A stretch of DNA of 64,000 nucleotides from Folioceros fuciformis. Taxonomy: Eukaryota; Anthocerotophyta; Anthocerotopsida; Anthocerotales. The notes beneath the pieces are model-generated. The model worked only from the letters and a program-made list of their open reading frames with translations. It was not told the origin of the DNA and searched no databases. Both the position numbers and the translations under genes were made by a program. The DNA is taken from assembly GCA_049999805.1 (NCBI GenBank), contig JBNGIO010006274.1, positions 143,818 to 207,817 of the forward strand. Reading direction: 5' to 3'. Below are positions 1-11,830 of this stretch, in pieces; within the stretch, counting starts at the first letter, position 1; each line of letters starts with the position of its first letter.

Positions 1-63
1 TCACGGACTGCAGAAAATCCGGCAGCCGAGCCCTCCGCGTCCCGCCGCCGACACCGCCGCCAT
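1..63 (-). CDS. possible first exon of a gene continuing off the left edge
   Basis: On the minus strand an ATG at 61-63 opens a short Ala/Gly-rich frame, MAAVSAAGRGGLGCRIF and a few more residues, that reaches the window edge. A GT just before the in-frame TGA at 1-3 could be a splice donor, so this may be an exon end rather than a 20-residue peptide. The composition would fit the start of an organelle transit peptide. No family can be recognised from so little sequence. Confidence 0.25.
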   Translation of the reverse strand: MAAVSAAGRGGLGCRIFCSP

Positions 64-664
64 GGTGCCCATTTTCAATCCACGCATTCCCGTTCCCGTT
101 CACCACCTCCGCCGTCTCCCTCTCCTTGTCTTTCTCCTGCACCCGCTCCTCCTCCATCTCCGATGCTCCTCTTCACAACCCCCACCTCCTTCCTCGAATC
201 CGCCCTGCTCTGCTCCACCTTTACCTTTCCTGCCCGGCTCTCAGCTCGGCTGAACTCAGCTCAGCTCAGCTCAGGGCTGGGAGCTCGGCTCCAGAAATGC
301 ACAGGCACTAACTCCCGCAGCGAGCACCGCTGAGCTGCAGGCAGTTGAGCCCGTCAACAAGCCGGCTGACTGGAGAGAGGTGGTGGGAGCCCTGGCCTCA
401 TCGACCTAGGTTTTCCTCACTGCCCAGTGCCAGCGCAGCAAGCCTGCCACGAACAGACTGCGATTCCCCTTCACTGCAGCACCTGCAGCATAGCCTGCCA
501 CGATTCCAGTCGCCCGGGCAGCCTCCATTCGTCGTCACATGCTCTCCCTGCCTTCCTTCCCATGATTCGCGCTCATAACACCCGTGGCGGGGTGGTATAA
601 CGCTCTCCTACTTTCCCCTCTACGTACGCCGCGCCGCACGGCAACCCCCCGGGCTGCGCCTGTT
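64..664. other. intergenic, GC-rich, no gene seen
   Basis: Several short frames overlap here on both strands, but none has a recognisable domain or codon pattern. A run of repeated 'agctcagctc' is visible near 247-275. The stretch probably holds the 3' flank of the NOC1-type gene and the 5' flank of a gene to the left. Confidence 0.5.
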
Positions 665-3600
665 CTACATCCTACGTCCCCGGGCGCTGCTTCCGTTTTT
701 GCCTCTACGGCTCTGACTGCCGCCTCGAGCCGATCGTCGGCACTTCTTCTCGTCGAAGCCGTCGGCGTCAGGGACTCGGCTGCCACCACCATCGGACAGC
801 AACTCCGAATATTCCTCCGCGCTTGCGAACGGCGACCAAGAGCTGCTGCCCTCCCGTTGCCTTAGCCTTCGACCCTGGCCCCGCCCTTGCCGGGATTTCC
901 TCTTCCTCGTCGCCCCCTCAGCCGCGGCCATTTCACACTCATCCTCGCTGTCGGGCCCCAGCATCTCAGGGTCGCTATCAAGCGTGGGCTCTACAAGCTC
1001 GCCGTCCACTCCGAACCCTGATGCCGATTCCGATTCCTCATCGCTGTCGTTGCCGACTTTTGAATCGCGGCCGTCGTCGCGACTGAGGACTCCGTCCAGT
1101 TTATCGTAATCAAACTCGCCCCCGCTGCTGTTACTCTCATCGTCGTCGTCGTCATCAGCTGAGTCCATGCCACCAGCTCCCTCCTCCCGCTCCAGCAACG
1201 CCTCCACTTCCTCGTTGTCACTGTCATCTTCGTCGCCGACGTCGTCTTCGTCGTTCGTGATGCCAGTGATATCGTCGTCCTCCTCATCGTCCTGGTTCTG
1301 TTTCTTTCGAGATTTGCCCCTCGAGGAGGCCTTCGCCTGATAGAATTTATGGAACACCACATCTTCGGGTGCGACATCAGCCTCTGCCAGGGTCAAAAAC
1401 TGAGCTCCCACTGGAAGCGTTGACACAGCCTCCAACTGCGGCAGAGGGACGAAGCAAAGGGCACGCCAATTAATTCTTCGTTCCACACATTTCAACCTAC
1501 TCCGGTGGACAGCTGTTTTTGGTGAAATCGTTGCGCGGAGTCAAAGACGACGGTCATGCGGGGGGAAGAACACTCACCGTCTGTGATGATTTGGAAGTGG
1601 ACAATCCATGCCATGTGCCTCCCTCCTTGCCTTTCCGGGCCTTCGGCTTCTTCTCTGCAAATCTATCCAGAAACACCCCGAGAGCAAAATCTTGCAACGG
1701 GTCGCCTGAGTAGAGCACGTTTGAGCCAGAGAGCAAAGTTCGGGCCATAGCTGCCACTGATGGATGCACATGAACGCTCAAGGATGTAAGCTCCCACCAA
1801 CACGTCTGATCTGCGTTACTGCGAACAGCAAAAAAGACATGACGCCAAATGCTCCAGATGTACGCCGAGCTAACAGTCGTTGCGACACTTCATGAGGCCA
1901 TAAGATGGGGTCGCGAAGATCCACATACCAGTAAGAAGGCTCCCGAAGCAGAGGATTGTAAGCCAGCGTCTCTACTCGAACCTTTCCTTTCCCATCGACG
2001 GGGCCCGCAGAAGAAGGTCGAACCTGACTGCTGCGTGAACCATCTACCACCCTGGGCGTGGCTTGACCACCACTTCTCTTGCTCCCTGAGGATGACCGTT
2101 TCTTGAGGTGTTCCAATGAGTCATCCGAACTAGCGTCGTCTTCTTCGGAATAATCAAAATCTGCACGCTCCGTATTCTCTGCTTCAGAGCCAGATCGCTC
2201 ACCCTCGTGGCCACCACGCGAGGCTGCATCATCGCCTTCACTTGACTTGCTGCTTGACTGATCACCACGTTGCATGTCTTCAGTTGCAGCTGCACCACCC
2301 TCGTTATCATCCAGAAGATCAACAAAGTGCTCGTCCTCCTCGTCGTTACTCTCCTGTTGAAGTATTGCATGCCTGGAGACATCGCCCGGTCATATCAGCC
2401 AGATATAATTCAAGCAGAATAATACGCCTGCAAGACTTCCCCCAAATACCAGAACAAGGGCATGGACGCTTACCATAGACTAGGTCGTCCTTTAAGAACT
2501 TCAGAAACAATCAACAGAGACCCACAAGCATATTGAGGGGGCTGCTGCAACGAGACCTGCAAAACCCATCTTCACAATCTACCTGAACGCTTTTTGGTCA
2601 ACATGCTGCCGAACATGGGTGGGCTCAGGGAACTGACCTGAAGCAAACGTTTCACAAATGCAGCAACCCGCTTTGAATTGATATCAGACTTGATCGCCTT
2701 AAACATGAGACCTATGAACATCTCCACCTGCATGACTCAAAGCTTATCCTCTGGAGAAGGAACCATCTTGTGCATCGCAAAATTACGTCTGCACTCTTGA
2801 ATCGACCCTCACAGACATCCATTCCACAAGCGAATGAGTGAGGCATGTCAGCTGACCTTTGAGGACTTAAAAAGCCCAGGCATTAGAAGAACAGCATAGA
2901 GCGCACGGTAGAAGCGGTCACTCATTGCCAAATTCTTGGACAACAGCTGGTAAATTAGTATAAGGGCTTGTACCCCAATATTCAAATTCTCGGAGTGCAC
3001 CTATTCAATGAACAACCCACGTTTTGCAATCATCGTTGTAGCAATATGAATAAAAACCTTTGTGTCAACCAATTAGCATTAAAAATTACCAGACGGAAAA
3101 GAAGAGGAGTATGAGATTCCACAACCCCATCCACCTCACCGGCGGCAACAAATGGGAAAGCCCTATTGATACCCTGCAAATCGATACCAAACACATCATC
3201 GAATACCCTAACTTCCAGGGCTCTTCATAAGGCAGCACACACAGAAGAACTACATGTAGATAAATGCACTAAATAAGACACGCAATGAAGGAAGTCCCGT
3301 GCATCTCTGCTGGCATACAGCCCCCAAACACGAAGCCCTGCCTACCGTTAGCAAGGCTGAAAGAAGACGAGAATCCACTTCCGTTGGGCCATCCATACCA
3401 GAACCTCCATTCATCTTGTCCTTCTTGTTCTGCTTCCCTTTCATATTACCCTTCTGCTTGGTTGTGGATGCAGCTTGTGTTTGCTCCGTCGTAAGTGTCT
3501 GGTATCGAAAACAAAACATCAGCCAAAGTTGGAAAAGTGCTTTCCTGCAAATTCAAGATCTCTCAAGGTTACCTTGAACATGGCAAAGTACAAATCAACT

Positions 3601-5930
3601 AGACGTCTAGCAAGCTTTGGTCCGTCTCCTCTATTACCAAGGATGATTTGATTCAAGAAAATTACCTGCAAGCAAAGCTGACAAACTTGGACAGAAGCCC
3701 AAACACAATACACGTGATGCACGAAGAATTATCAGCTCAGTTAACCAATCCAAGGACAGGGGTCATTGAGCATGTTGGCAGCGAGATGCAGCTGCCACTT
3801 GGCTAATCCGTGGTGCTATCCTATAGAGTGGTTGACATGTGGAAACATATGTTCAGAGCAGTACCGCATAGTATCTTGCTCGCAGACCCACATGTGGTCG
3901 GAACACAAAGGTGTCCACCTCGTCAATGACAACACCCTGCACATAAAGATCAAAGAAACTCGTCAGAAATTATGTGAAAGCCACTACAATATCATAGTCG
4001 GAGAGAAGGATCACAAGCTCTGTGGCTCACGACAGCAGTACTCTCATCTAATGAACAGGATAGGCATGGAACATCTCGTACCTTCATGTTTGGGTGTCCA
4101 GAAAGAAGACAAGAGAGCATGTAGCTGGCGTTAGAGGCTGTCTTCCTTTCTGGATCTCCAAGCTGGTTCAGGAAAATAGACAACCCCATGACAAAGTTTC
4201 TTGTGGAACTGTAAGCCAAAACTGACATTCCAGCACAGCAAGGCACTTATAAGTCGTTTCGTCCAGCACACCACTAGGTATGCCATTACCTTGTTCACTA
4301 AGGTTGACAGCAATCTCCGTTCTTGCTCAGGCTTTCCCTTTAAAAGATCGTACACAGTCTGCAACATATCAGCAAACGATGACATTAATGTAGGCGTCTC
4401 GCAAACAGACATTCACTTGTCTTCAGTAAAGATAAACAGACTACCAGTTTCTATTATAGGCACTCACCTTAACCGCTTTCTCCTTCAGTATGGGCAGAGT
4501 ATCCTTGGCAGCTTCCTCCAGAGTACTAACAAACTTGTCATACCTACGCTCATGCCACCACCAGAGTGCAGACAAGAAGCCAGCTATGAGGCAGAAGACA
4601 GGCTGACAAAGAAACGGAAAACGTGACTGCTAAGGCAACCAGGACCCATAATAAAGGCCATGTGAGAGGTATGCATAAAGACCAACCTCCGCTTCAGAGA
4701 GTCTTCCCAGCACCAATAAAGTAGCAAATCCTTCCCCTCCTTGGTTGCTGGCAAGGATGGAAGCGGCTGTTGTGACAAGTATTTCAGCTTCCGCTCTGGC
4801 AGCAAACTGCAAGAGAACCACTGTAAGAACAAAGCTGCAAGCACCACAATACTTCAAGGTTTAGGACAGCTGAAATTCCCTGGGCAAGGATTACGTACTT
4901 AGTAAGGAAGAGCTCCTTCAAAGCAAGAATGCCTGTGACAGCGTGTCGTTTACCGCCTTTCGAAGTCACCATCCCTGTAACACACGTCACCGCCTCTCAT
5001 TACAAGATTTATGCACAGAAAAAGATTGAATGTGGCAGCAATAAGCCTCTGCAACGCACCTAGCAATGCGTCCAGACTTCGCAGATTCGCTATAGGATTA
5101 TCCTGCAGCAGAACAGTCATGGCAGCGACCTTGTCAGCTGATGTTCCGAACTTGCTTGCCTTGGTCACCCAACGTCTGTCACTATCCTTCTCCTGGGACC
5201 TGGCATGATCAGAGGCTGCCTTCTCCAGCAGCTTATCCCCCTCCAACTTTTTTTCATGCACCAACTTTTCCCACTCGCTCTGGTCTCCACTTTGAGCCGG
5301 ATGACTTGAACCAGCAGTCCAGACAATCCGGTCAGCTGCAGCGGCCGCAGCTTCGTACCAGAGGAACGAGGAAAATTGGCGAACCCTGGATACGCTCTTG
5401 TCGGTGTCGGTTGTCTTGCCCCTTTTCACCCCTCCCTCGGCCTCTACGAAAGGAGATGCCCGTTTCCGGTCCTGGCGACTACTACCCTGCTGCTCGTCAG
5501 GGTCTGCATCGGATTTGGCCTTGTTGCTCCGAGCTTTTGTCTGGACGGTTCCCTGTTGCTGTTGTCTTCCAGCATGGGATTTGCCTCTGTTTCCGGGAGC
5601 TTGAGTCTCGACGGATCTCTGCTGCCTTTGCCCCTTGACAACATGGGGTTTCCCCTTATTCCCCCCAGCTTGAGTGTGGACGGCATCCAGCCCAGCGGAA
5701 TCATCGGCTGGCAGCTCCTTGGCGCCCTTCTCCTTCTGCTTTTTCTTGAGCTTGGGAGCGATGGGCCCGGACTTCCGAAAGTCGGAATCGTCGAAGCCGT
5801 CAAAGCCAGCTCCAGGAATGAGCCCCAAGCTGGCTGCAAAAGATGCGACCTCAGCCTGCAAATTTTCGTCATTCACCGCCTTCTTCTTGGTAGCAGAGGC
5901 CCGAGCAGGTTCACTCGTTTGGGCCGCCAT
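665..5930 (-). CDS. SWA2: NOC1/CEBPZ-type ribosome biogenesis factor (SLOW WALKER 2 homologue), multi-exon
   Basis: This is a nucleolar 60S pre-ribosome assembly and export factor of the CBF/Mak21 (Noc1, CEBPZ) family. The first exon (about 4950-5930) encodes a Lys/Gln-rich N-terminus beginning MAAQTSEPAR. The ATG at 5928-5930 is the first in frame. Family blocks then appear in order down the minus strand: YDLLKGKPEQERRLLSTLVN (about 4310-4370), LGDPERKTASNASYMLSCLL (about 4090-4170), GDGPKLARRLVDLYFAMFK (about 3570-3640), EVDSRLLSALLT (about 3390), EHFVDLLDD (about 2320), YNPLLREPSY (about 1945) and HVHPSVAAMARTLLSG (about 1730-1780). The last exon (665-1437) carries APEDVVFHKFYQAK followed by a long Asp/Glu/Ser-rich tail and a basic end, as in the family. 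At least ten introns are inferred, and the exact junctions in 2400-4900 were not all resolved. The gene is divergent from the LSm10-like gene with a 144-bp gap. Confidence 0.92.
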
Positions 5931-6074
5931 AGCCCGTTCCACGGCTGCACGAAGCACTCAACAGCCTGGGTTTAAGCCAACCTGCTCCGGCGCGGGAATT
6001 AGGGTTTAAGCCTTTCCTTCCTTCCGGAAAAGGTCAAATAGGAGTACATACATACGTCCCAGTGTGATCCGACC
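5931..6074. promoter_or_regulatory. 144-bp divergent promoter region between NOC1 and LSm10-like genes
   Basis: The two start codons face away from each other with only 144 bp between them, so both 5' leaders and promoters must lie here or overlap the genes. No clear TATA box is visible. A bidirectional promoter is inferred from the spacing only. Confidence 0.5.
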
Positions 6075-6784
6075 ATGGAGGAGGTAGGTCCAGTTTTGGG
6101 CAATACGGAGGCGGTTGGCGTGGTCGGGACCGTGACTGGAGCTCGGAAAACCTCAGTTTGGAAGCCCAAGATCCGGTTGAGGCGATCTGAGAAGGGGTTA
6201 GTGTGTTTGATCCAAGCTTTGATGGGGACGCAAGTCATTGTGGAGCTGCGGAAGGACGTGACAATCTCCGGAATTTTGGAAGAATGTGATGACTCCATGA
6301 AGTATCGTACTTCTGCTGCCCTATATTGTGGGTCCGTTTTCTAAGTGTACCATTTGTATCAATCACGCCGTTCGATGTCTGCAGTCTCCTGATCAAGGAT
6401 GCCATCACGGAAGATGTGGAGGTAGGTTTCTTGCTTGGACGCTCCTCCACCGTATCGTGCCACGCTCCCATTACCACAATTGAGCAGGTGGCGTCTGTCA
6501 GGGCGTCCAAAGTTTGCTTCCGATGGTTTTCTTGAGGGGAAGCAACGTTCGGTTTGTGCACATCCCAAAGGAAGTGGCTGTATCGGAGGCCATAGAAGCG
6601 AGGGTGAGTCCATTTCCCGGAGTAGCACTGTCTCAGTGGGGGTGCGGTGGTGGATGACGCGTATTCGCTGTTGCAGCGGTTGATGCTCGATAAAGCAGCA
6701 CATGCTTACATTGGAGGCCGTGGACAAGCGGACGCGAGTGCAGCCGGGTCGTCCAGCACCGGGAAAGGTTTCCAAAACGACTAG
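6075..6784 (+). CDS. LSM10: LSm10-like Sm-fold protein, 4 exons, 157 aa
   Basis: This is an Sm/LSm-fold RNA-binding subunit. In animals LSm10 replaces SmD1 in the U7 snRNP, which processes histone mRNA 3' ends. The exons are 6075-6301, 6385-6421, 6502-6603 and 6677-6784. All join in frame at GT-AG sites and give 157 residues. The Sm1 part shows LVCLIQALMGTQVIVELRKD followed by DDSMN, the SmD-like Asp/Met/Asn signature. The Sm2 part shows FLRGSNVRFVHIPKEV, which is closer to animal LSm10 (R-NVRYVHIPDDV) than to SmD1. A C-terminal GGRGQ also fits LSm10. The N-terminal extension of about 45 residues is longer than in animals. An unusual SmD-like LSm protein is the alternative. Confidence 0.8.
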
Positions 6785-6883
6785 AGATCCAATCCCTTTC
6801 TTGCTACCCAGTCAGGTACACTGCATATTTCCCAGACCTAGCCCGCTCTCATGAAAGGAATGCAAGTCCAGTTACGGCCAACA

Positions 6884-9566
6884 CTAGTCCCACAGCCTGT
6901 GCCAGGAGTTGAGAGGCGTACGTTGCTGCAGCATTGTTGCCTGAATCGCCAAAAGGAAAATGTCATGGCTCAGGTGCAATCGCACGCAAGCACCTGAGTT
7001 ATTAATGGTGCAGGTGGCAAACGGGATTACCTGGCATACACACACAGCTGCTGGAAGCGAGTGGACTCTGGTCATAGGGACAAGGTGCACACGAACCTGA
7101 CACAGCAATGCTAGGGCTTAGAAATAGGGAATATCTATAGAGAAGTAGAGAAATAGGGAAATAAGTGAACCAGCTGCAAAGGCTGGGTAGGAGATTACCG
7201 CCTTTCGTCAAACTCAAAAAGGTCTGACAGTTCAGTTCTCGTTTGCATTTTCGTGGTGAGTCGTCCGTCGCCGCAGTGATGTTGTCGAAGCAGTTCTCCT
7301 TGTACGATCTTTGGTGGAAGCAAGCAAGAGCTTGAAAATGGGAAGTAAACCAGCAATTCAGCACGCAGGCGAGGAGGATTATAGGGGCTTACAGCGTGTT
7401 GCCCCCTTGGTTGGTTTTAAAGGTTGGATAAGGGCCAGTAAGGAAGTTACACCCGAGCTTCCTGCAGTTGTGTTAACTCCTTCGTCAAGACACCTGCGAT
7501 TGCAATCACGCAACTGCCAGCGCAAAAGCCAACTTACATCCTCTGGTATTTCTGAAGATCGAACTGGGGGAACGGGCCTTGAAACTCATTGTTGTACAAT
7601 TCTCTGTAAACAGGGCCAGTCCCGGAAAGGAGTTAGGTCCTGTTGCTTCAACTGATTCAGAACTTAGGCCGTCCAAGTGCATCCTCACATTCGGACAAGG
7701 CTCGGAATGTTGAATAGCCAAGCAGGCAAATTCCCAGAGAGGGAGTTCGAGAACATTTGCCTGTTAACGTTTGCCCCGTGGAGAAAGGGTTAGGACAGCG
7801 CCTGTAGATCTGCGGCAGTGAGTTTGGAATGAAAGGCAAGGAAATCATAACTTACAGAACAGTCAAACTTTGAAGGGACTGCCACGAGTCTGGGATAGGT
7901 CCTGTCAACCCGTTCCCCTGTAAGGCACTGCACAGCCAGAGAAGCGCTCATGAGTCTGAGACCAGGCTCATACGTACAAACAAGGAAACAACCCCATCAA
8001 TGATGAGTCCATGCATGTGGTGGTTGAAGCCTTACAGCTCCTGCAGGTTCACAAGACGTCCGAAGCTGCGGGGAAGGCCACCGTAGAGATAACAGGTGTG
8101 CAGGTTCCTGGTATCGTTGGTACCAAAGCAGTGAAACATTGCCCGCACTGAACCGAATGGAATCGAATGGGATGGGATGGACATAAACTTTGAAAGATAC
8201 ACAGAAGCTTACAAGTAGGTCAGCCTGGTCAGGTTTCCTATGTCAGGAGGAATTTGGGACCTGAAGGAGTTACCCCACATCGTCCTGAATGAGACACGCT
8301 TGCGGAGCCACGTGTCAGAGACGAGTTCCAAGAGTTCCAGACGCCGAAAGACACACTGTGCACACAAGATCAGGGGAGTGTGTAATTCACAGTTCCATCA
8401 GATTGGACAGCGTCATAAGTTCGGGCGGGATGGGGCCCGTTAGTGAGTTGTTGCCCAAGTACCTGCCGCAAGGTGACAGAGCATTGAGGGTTGTAGCAAC
8501 CTGGAATAGCTCGCAGTACGCTAGTGAAGAGAAAATTTGCACCCACCCACCCGCACACTCACTCACAGTATCTCAAGATTTCGAAGTTGGCCAATTCCTG
8601 AGGGAATCTGTCCTACCAAGTTGGCATTATCCAGCTTCCTACCATCCATTCACAGAACTGGTCAAGCGAGAGCCAGAGGCAGAGGCTGGGTACTTGTCCA
8701 TATGCAGGTATCATGAGCTGCAACTCACAAGTTCACGAGGCTAGTCAGGCCCAGCAGCAAGTCCGGAAATGTAGTACCCAGAGGGTTGAAAGTGAGGTAC
8801 CTGGTGACAGAGCCAAGCCATGCACGTCAGGAAGATACCTATCAAGACGCGCATACGCACACCCACCGTAGCCTCCACACGCATGGACGGGCGCGTGGGC
8901 GCGGGCCCGGACTAAAGCCCAAGCCCAAATAGCACTGACAGGGTCTGAAGGCTGGTGAGAGTGGCCAGCTCCTGGGGCCAGGGGGGCGTGATAGCATTCC
9001 AGCCCAGGTAGCCAGTCATGGAGATATCAATGTGGTTGCTCAGGTCCAGCACAAGCAGGGAGGGCAGCTGGGCAATCTGCGGAGGTATCGGGCCCACCAA
9101 ACCACGGTTGGTGAGGTTCCTGCAACCCACAGGCACAGCATCAGGGAGCGGTTCCAGCCTGCAACTGCAAATTGGGGAGGCTATGACAAGCGGGATGCTG
9201 CTCGTGACTGAAGTACAGGGAGGTGACGTAGAGCTTGCTGGAGTCACAAGCTACCCCTTCCCAGCCGTCCTCGGCGCACGGGTCTCCCCCAGCAGTCCAG
9301 GAAGGAAATTCCACCAGCCAGTGATTCATCATAGCGTACAGCGCATCTCCTGCTCCCAAGAGCAAGCACAGGTTTCAACATTCAAGCCTTCAACAACGTG
9401 CCGTTGAACCAGGCCAGCCAACTTTGGTTGCCTTCCTTTCACCTTGAGGAGTTGCATCGACTCGGCCTGCCAGGAGGAGGAGGAGAGTGCCGGAGGCCAG
9501 CAGCAGGCACCTCCTGAGCCGATCCGTCTGCACCCAGCTGCCCGAATTCCCGCGACCAGAAGCCAT
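6884..9566 (-). CDS. LRR-VIII-1-type receptor ectodomain without kinase (receptor-like protein or truncated receptor kinase)
   Basis: The ATG at 9564-9566 starts a signal-peptide-like exon with CLLLASGTLLLLLAGRVDA. The next exon (about 9235-9340) has the LRR N-cap, with SWTAGGDPC and WEGVACDSSK. A run of exons each encoding about one LRR follows: GLVGPIPPQIAQLPSLLVLD (about 9060-9110), NANLVGQIPSGIGQLRNLEI (about 8570-8630), NNSLTGPIPPELMTLSNLME (about 8390-8460), SQIPPDIGNLTRLTYL (about 8215-8260), GGLPRSFGRLVNLQEL (about 8040), GLTGPIPDSW (about 7890), NSLSGNLPAWLFNIPSLVRM (about 7690-7750) and NNEFQGPFPQFDL (about 7560). Near 7020-7090 lies CAPCPYDQSP then SCVCM, like the Cys pair after the LRRs of Arabidopsis At5g49760-type kinases. 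No membrane-anchored kinase follows, because the LSm10-like gene ends only 100 bp beyond. The last exon (to the TAG at 6884-6886) is uncertain. Confidence 0.75.
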
Positions 9567-10575
9567 CGAATCTGCATCCGCACTCACTCAACCTCCGCAC
9601 CACAGCTCGACAATGCAGGGAGCCTCACTTCGACTCATGGATCGATGCCCGCAGGACCCACACTTTGACTCAGCAAATGGTCTCCGAACACAACTTGCTC
9701 TCGCCGCGTTTCCCGGTCTGCAAGTCCTCGGTTCCATTTACTCGGATAAAGAAGCAACTCCCTCGTCTCTATCCTTGGACCCAAGTCTTTCTAACAATCG
9801 ACTTTTTTCTGGGGGACGGGGTGTATGGCATACCACAGCGGACATAGGGGAGGTGTCAGAATTTTAGTATTATCTCCCTGGGTATCTCCTAGCATATACC
9901 TGAGTTCGTCACTGTAGAGAGCTGTCCGCTGCGGGGCCTTCCCCGAAGAGATCAGTGCACCCACAGCGGCCATGCTTTCAGAATCGTGCGCGAGTTTCAT
10001 TTAAGAGAAGATAAAAGGGTTCGAGAACAGCGTGTTTGGCACACTTCACGGTTTCTTCTCCATGGTCTCAGCCCCTCGCACGGCATGCTCTCATTTCCTC
10101 TGAATTAGACCCAGAGCCATCCCTTTCGACATCCATTCAAAAGCCTCAACTTGCCGCAAGGCTGAATTCTGCAAGCAGAATCTAGCTTGCTCTGGCTCTT
10201 CATCTGATCTCCACCCCCGTCCTCACCTCTCCCTCGCGGCTTGCTCTGGCTCTTCATCTGATTTCCACCCGCGTCCTCACCTCTCTCTCGCGGCGTGCTT
10301 TGGCCCTTCAACAAAAATTCCCCCTATCCTCATCCCTCCCCCGTTAAGTCACGAATGATGTGAAAGGAACAGTCGGGTGAAAGGGAGGCGTCAAGGTTTC
10401 AGAGCCTTTTCTTTTTCTTGGACAACGGACGATGTCCGTTGTGGGATTTTCCTTTGAACAACTTTCTATTCATCTTATGCGCAACAGCGGCCATTAGTCG
10501 TGTGTTAAGACACGTTTGTGTCTCATATTCCCTTGCGTTGGTTGCAGATTCCACCTTGGGAGGCAACCCCTCATC
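9567..10575. other. intergenic, no convincing gene
   Basis: Only short unrelated frames are present. The one structure seen is the 54-bp tandem repeat listed separately at 10185-10292. The proximal part presumably holds the promoter of the LRR gene. Confidence 0.5.
10185..10292. repeat. two tandem copies of a 54-bp unit
   Basis: Copy 1 is 10185-10238 and copy 2 is 10239-10292. They differ at only a few positions, and a degraded third start ('gcgtgctttggcccttc') follows. Both begin 'gcttgctctggctcttcat'. The unit is 18 codons long and stays open on the minus strand, but there is no sign that it is coding. Confidence 0.75.
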
Positions 10576-11215
10576 ATGCTTGCCGATCCGGAGCTTTGCA
10601 GAATGTTGGCTGTCAAGACTGCTAAGCTAGCTCCCAACTAATCGACACCTCCTTACATTACTTGCAACCCCGTTCTGCAAAAGGGTCTATTCTTCACCAG
10701 CTGTTTTTGTTTGTGAATCTCCTCATCCGCTCTCAGCATCGGTTTGAAAAATCAAGGGGCAGGCCAGCCAGCTCAAAAACAGCCTTCTGTCGCTCATGTC
10801 AGGGATGACCGATGGCGTGCCGAACGCAACATATTCCTGCCTCTGTTCCACAAATCAAGTATCGTGAACCACCTGCCAGTGATGACAGAGCGCGCCGACA
10901 AGCTGTGCACCGTCTTAGATCACTTGGTGGAGTAGAACGCCGAGAAAGCAGAGTTTAGGGTGTCCAAGCTGCTGCTCAGGGCGACAGTGGACGTGGTAGG
11001 TGCAAAGGCCCTCGGCACCAACTTCGGGCAGCTTGACTCGACCAAGATCAAAGTGGTTTATGATAAAAGCGAAGCAAACGAAGATCAGGACCTCATCAAC
11101 AACATAGTGACAGCTATCTTCATTCAGCATAGTCTTGGGGATCATGATGCCCATCCTACAACATCTATTGGCATTCTTTCTCGAGAGGATTCCAGGCACC
11201 TTTGACTACACCCAG
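10576..11215 (+). pseudogene. cytochrome P450 fragment with in-frame stop
   Basis: Pieces of a microsomal P450 can be read in order. ADPELCRMLAVKTAK (about 10580-10625) resembles the usual 'ADPEL' strand. WRAERNIFLPLFHKSSIVNH then PVMTERADKLC (about 10812-10905) is the helix-C region with its WxxxR. LLLRATVDVVGAKALGTNFG (about 10970-11030) is the helix E/F region. LERIPGTFDYTQ (about 11180-11215) lies in another frame. An in-frame TAG at 10933-10935 interrupts the best frame, and later segments shift frame. The oxygen-binding helix I and the haem Cys loop were not found. It is read as a dead 5' half of a P450; the RIPGT-D motif hints at a CYP711-like relative, which is weak. Confidence 0.65.
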
Positions 11216-11597
11216 GTACTACAGAGCGACGCATACACAAGCTCCCAAACATATCATCCGATGAGATTCTGTGCCCCCAAATCTGTTGTCTACACTTGCA
11301 CTGCTTGGTCGTGGCCAGAAAAAGTTGAATGCAACCATTGGCAAGCTCTCAGACGACACAGATGAGACAAAAGGGTGAGGAAACGAGACTTCGTTGCTTG
11401 AGCCCACTTGCGCCTCTACCAAATCCAGCATTCGTGCAACATTTAGGATTGGAAATCCAATTTGCGGCACATGTCTAGAGCTCGCACTCACAGACTTGCA
11501 GGTGAAATTAAGAAAGGTTCACTGAACCTGCAGGAGATCACCATCACTGCAACACCAACGAGAGAACCTCTAACCTGCCTATGACCCTACACGCCAC

Positions 11598-11690
11598 ATG
11601 CATGTCTACCTGCCTACACCTCCGCCTCCAGGCCTTGCACGACACATGCTTGCCTACCTACCTACGCCTCCACCTCCTGCACGCCATGCC
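11598..11690. repeat. degenerate 'cctacctgcctac-cctccgcctcc' tandem repeat
   Basis: About three imperfect copies of a C/T-rich unit of roughly 40-45 bp, each with a 'tgcctac...cctccacctcc' core followed by 'gcacg(a/c)ca'. The boundaries are approximate. Confidence 0.5.
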
Positions 11691-11780
11691 TACAGCTCGC
11701 GATCCCTACCACGAGAGGCAGCCTCCACATCTGCTGCACAGTCACGGAGGTTTGCCCTCAACTTGCGCAAATTGCTTTCT

Positions 11781-11830
11781 AGCGAGTCCACCAACCCAAG
11801 GCGTTTACAGCGAGTCCACCAACCCAAGGC
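11781..11830. repeat. 28-bp tandem duplication
   Basis: The 22-bp core beginning 'agcgagtccaccaaccca' occurs at 11781-11802 and again at 11809-11830, separated by 'gtttac'. The copies are identical over the core. Confidence 0.8.

Noticed and set aside
4201-4626. 141-codon plus-strand frame inside the NOC1 gene
   Set aside because: It lies antisense to exons and introns carrying conserved NOC1 blocks, and its translation has no domain.
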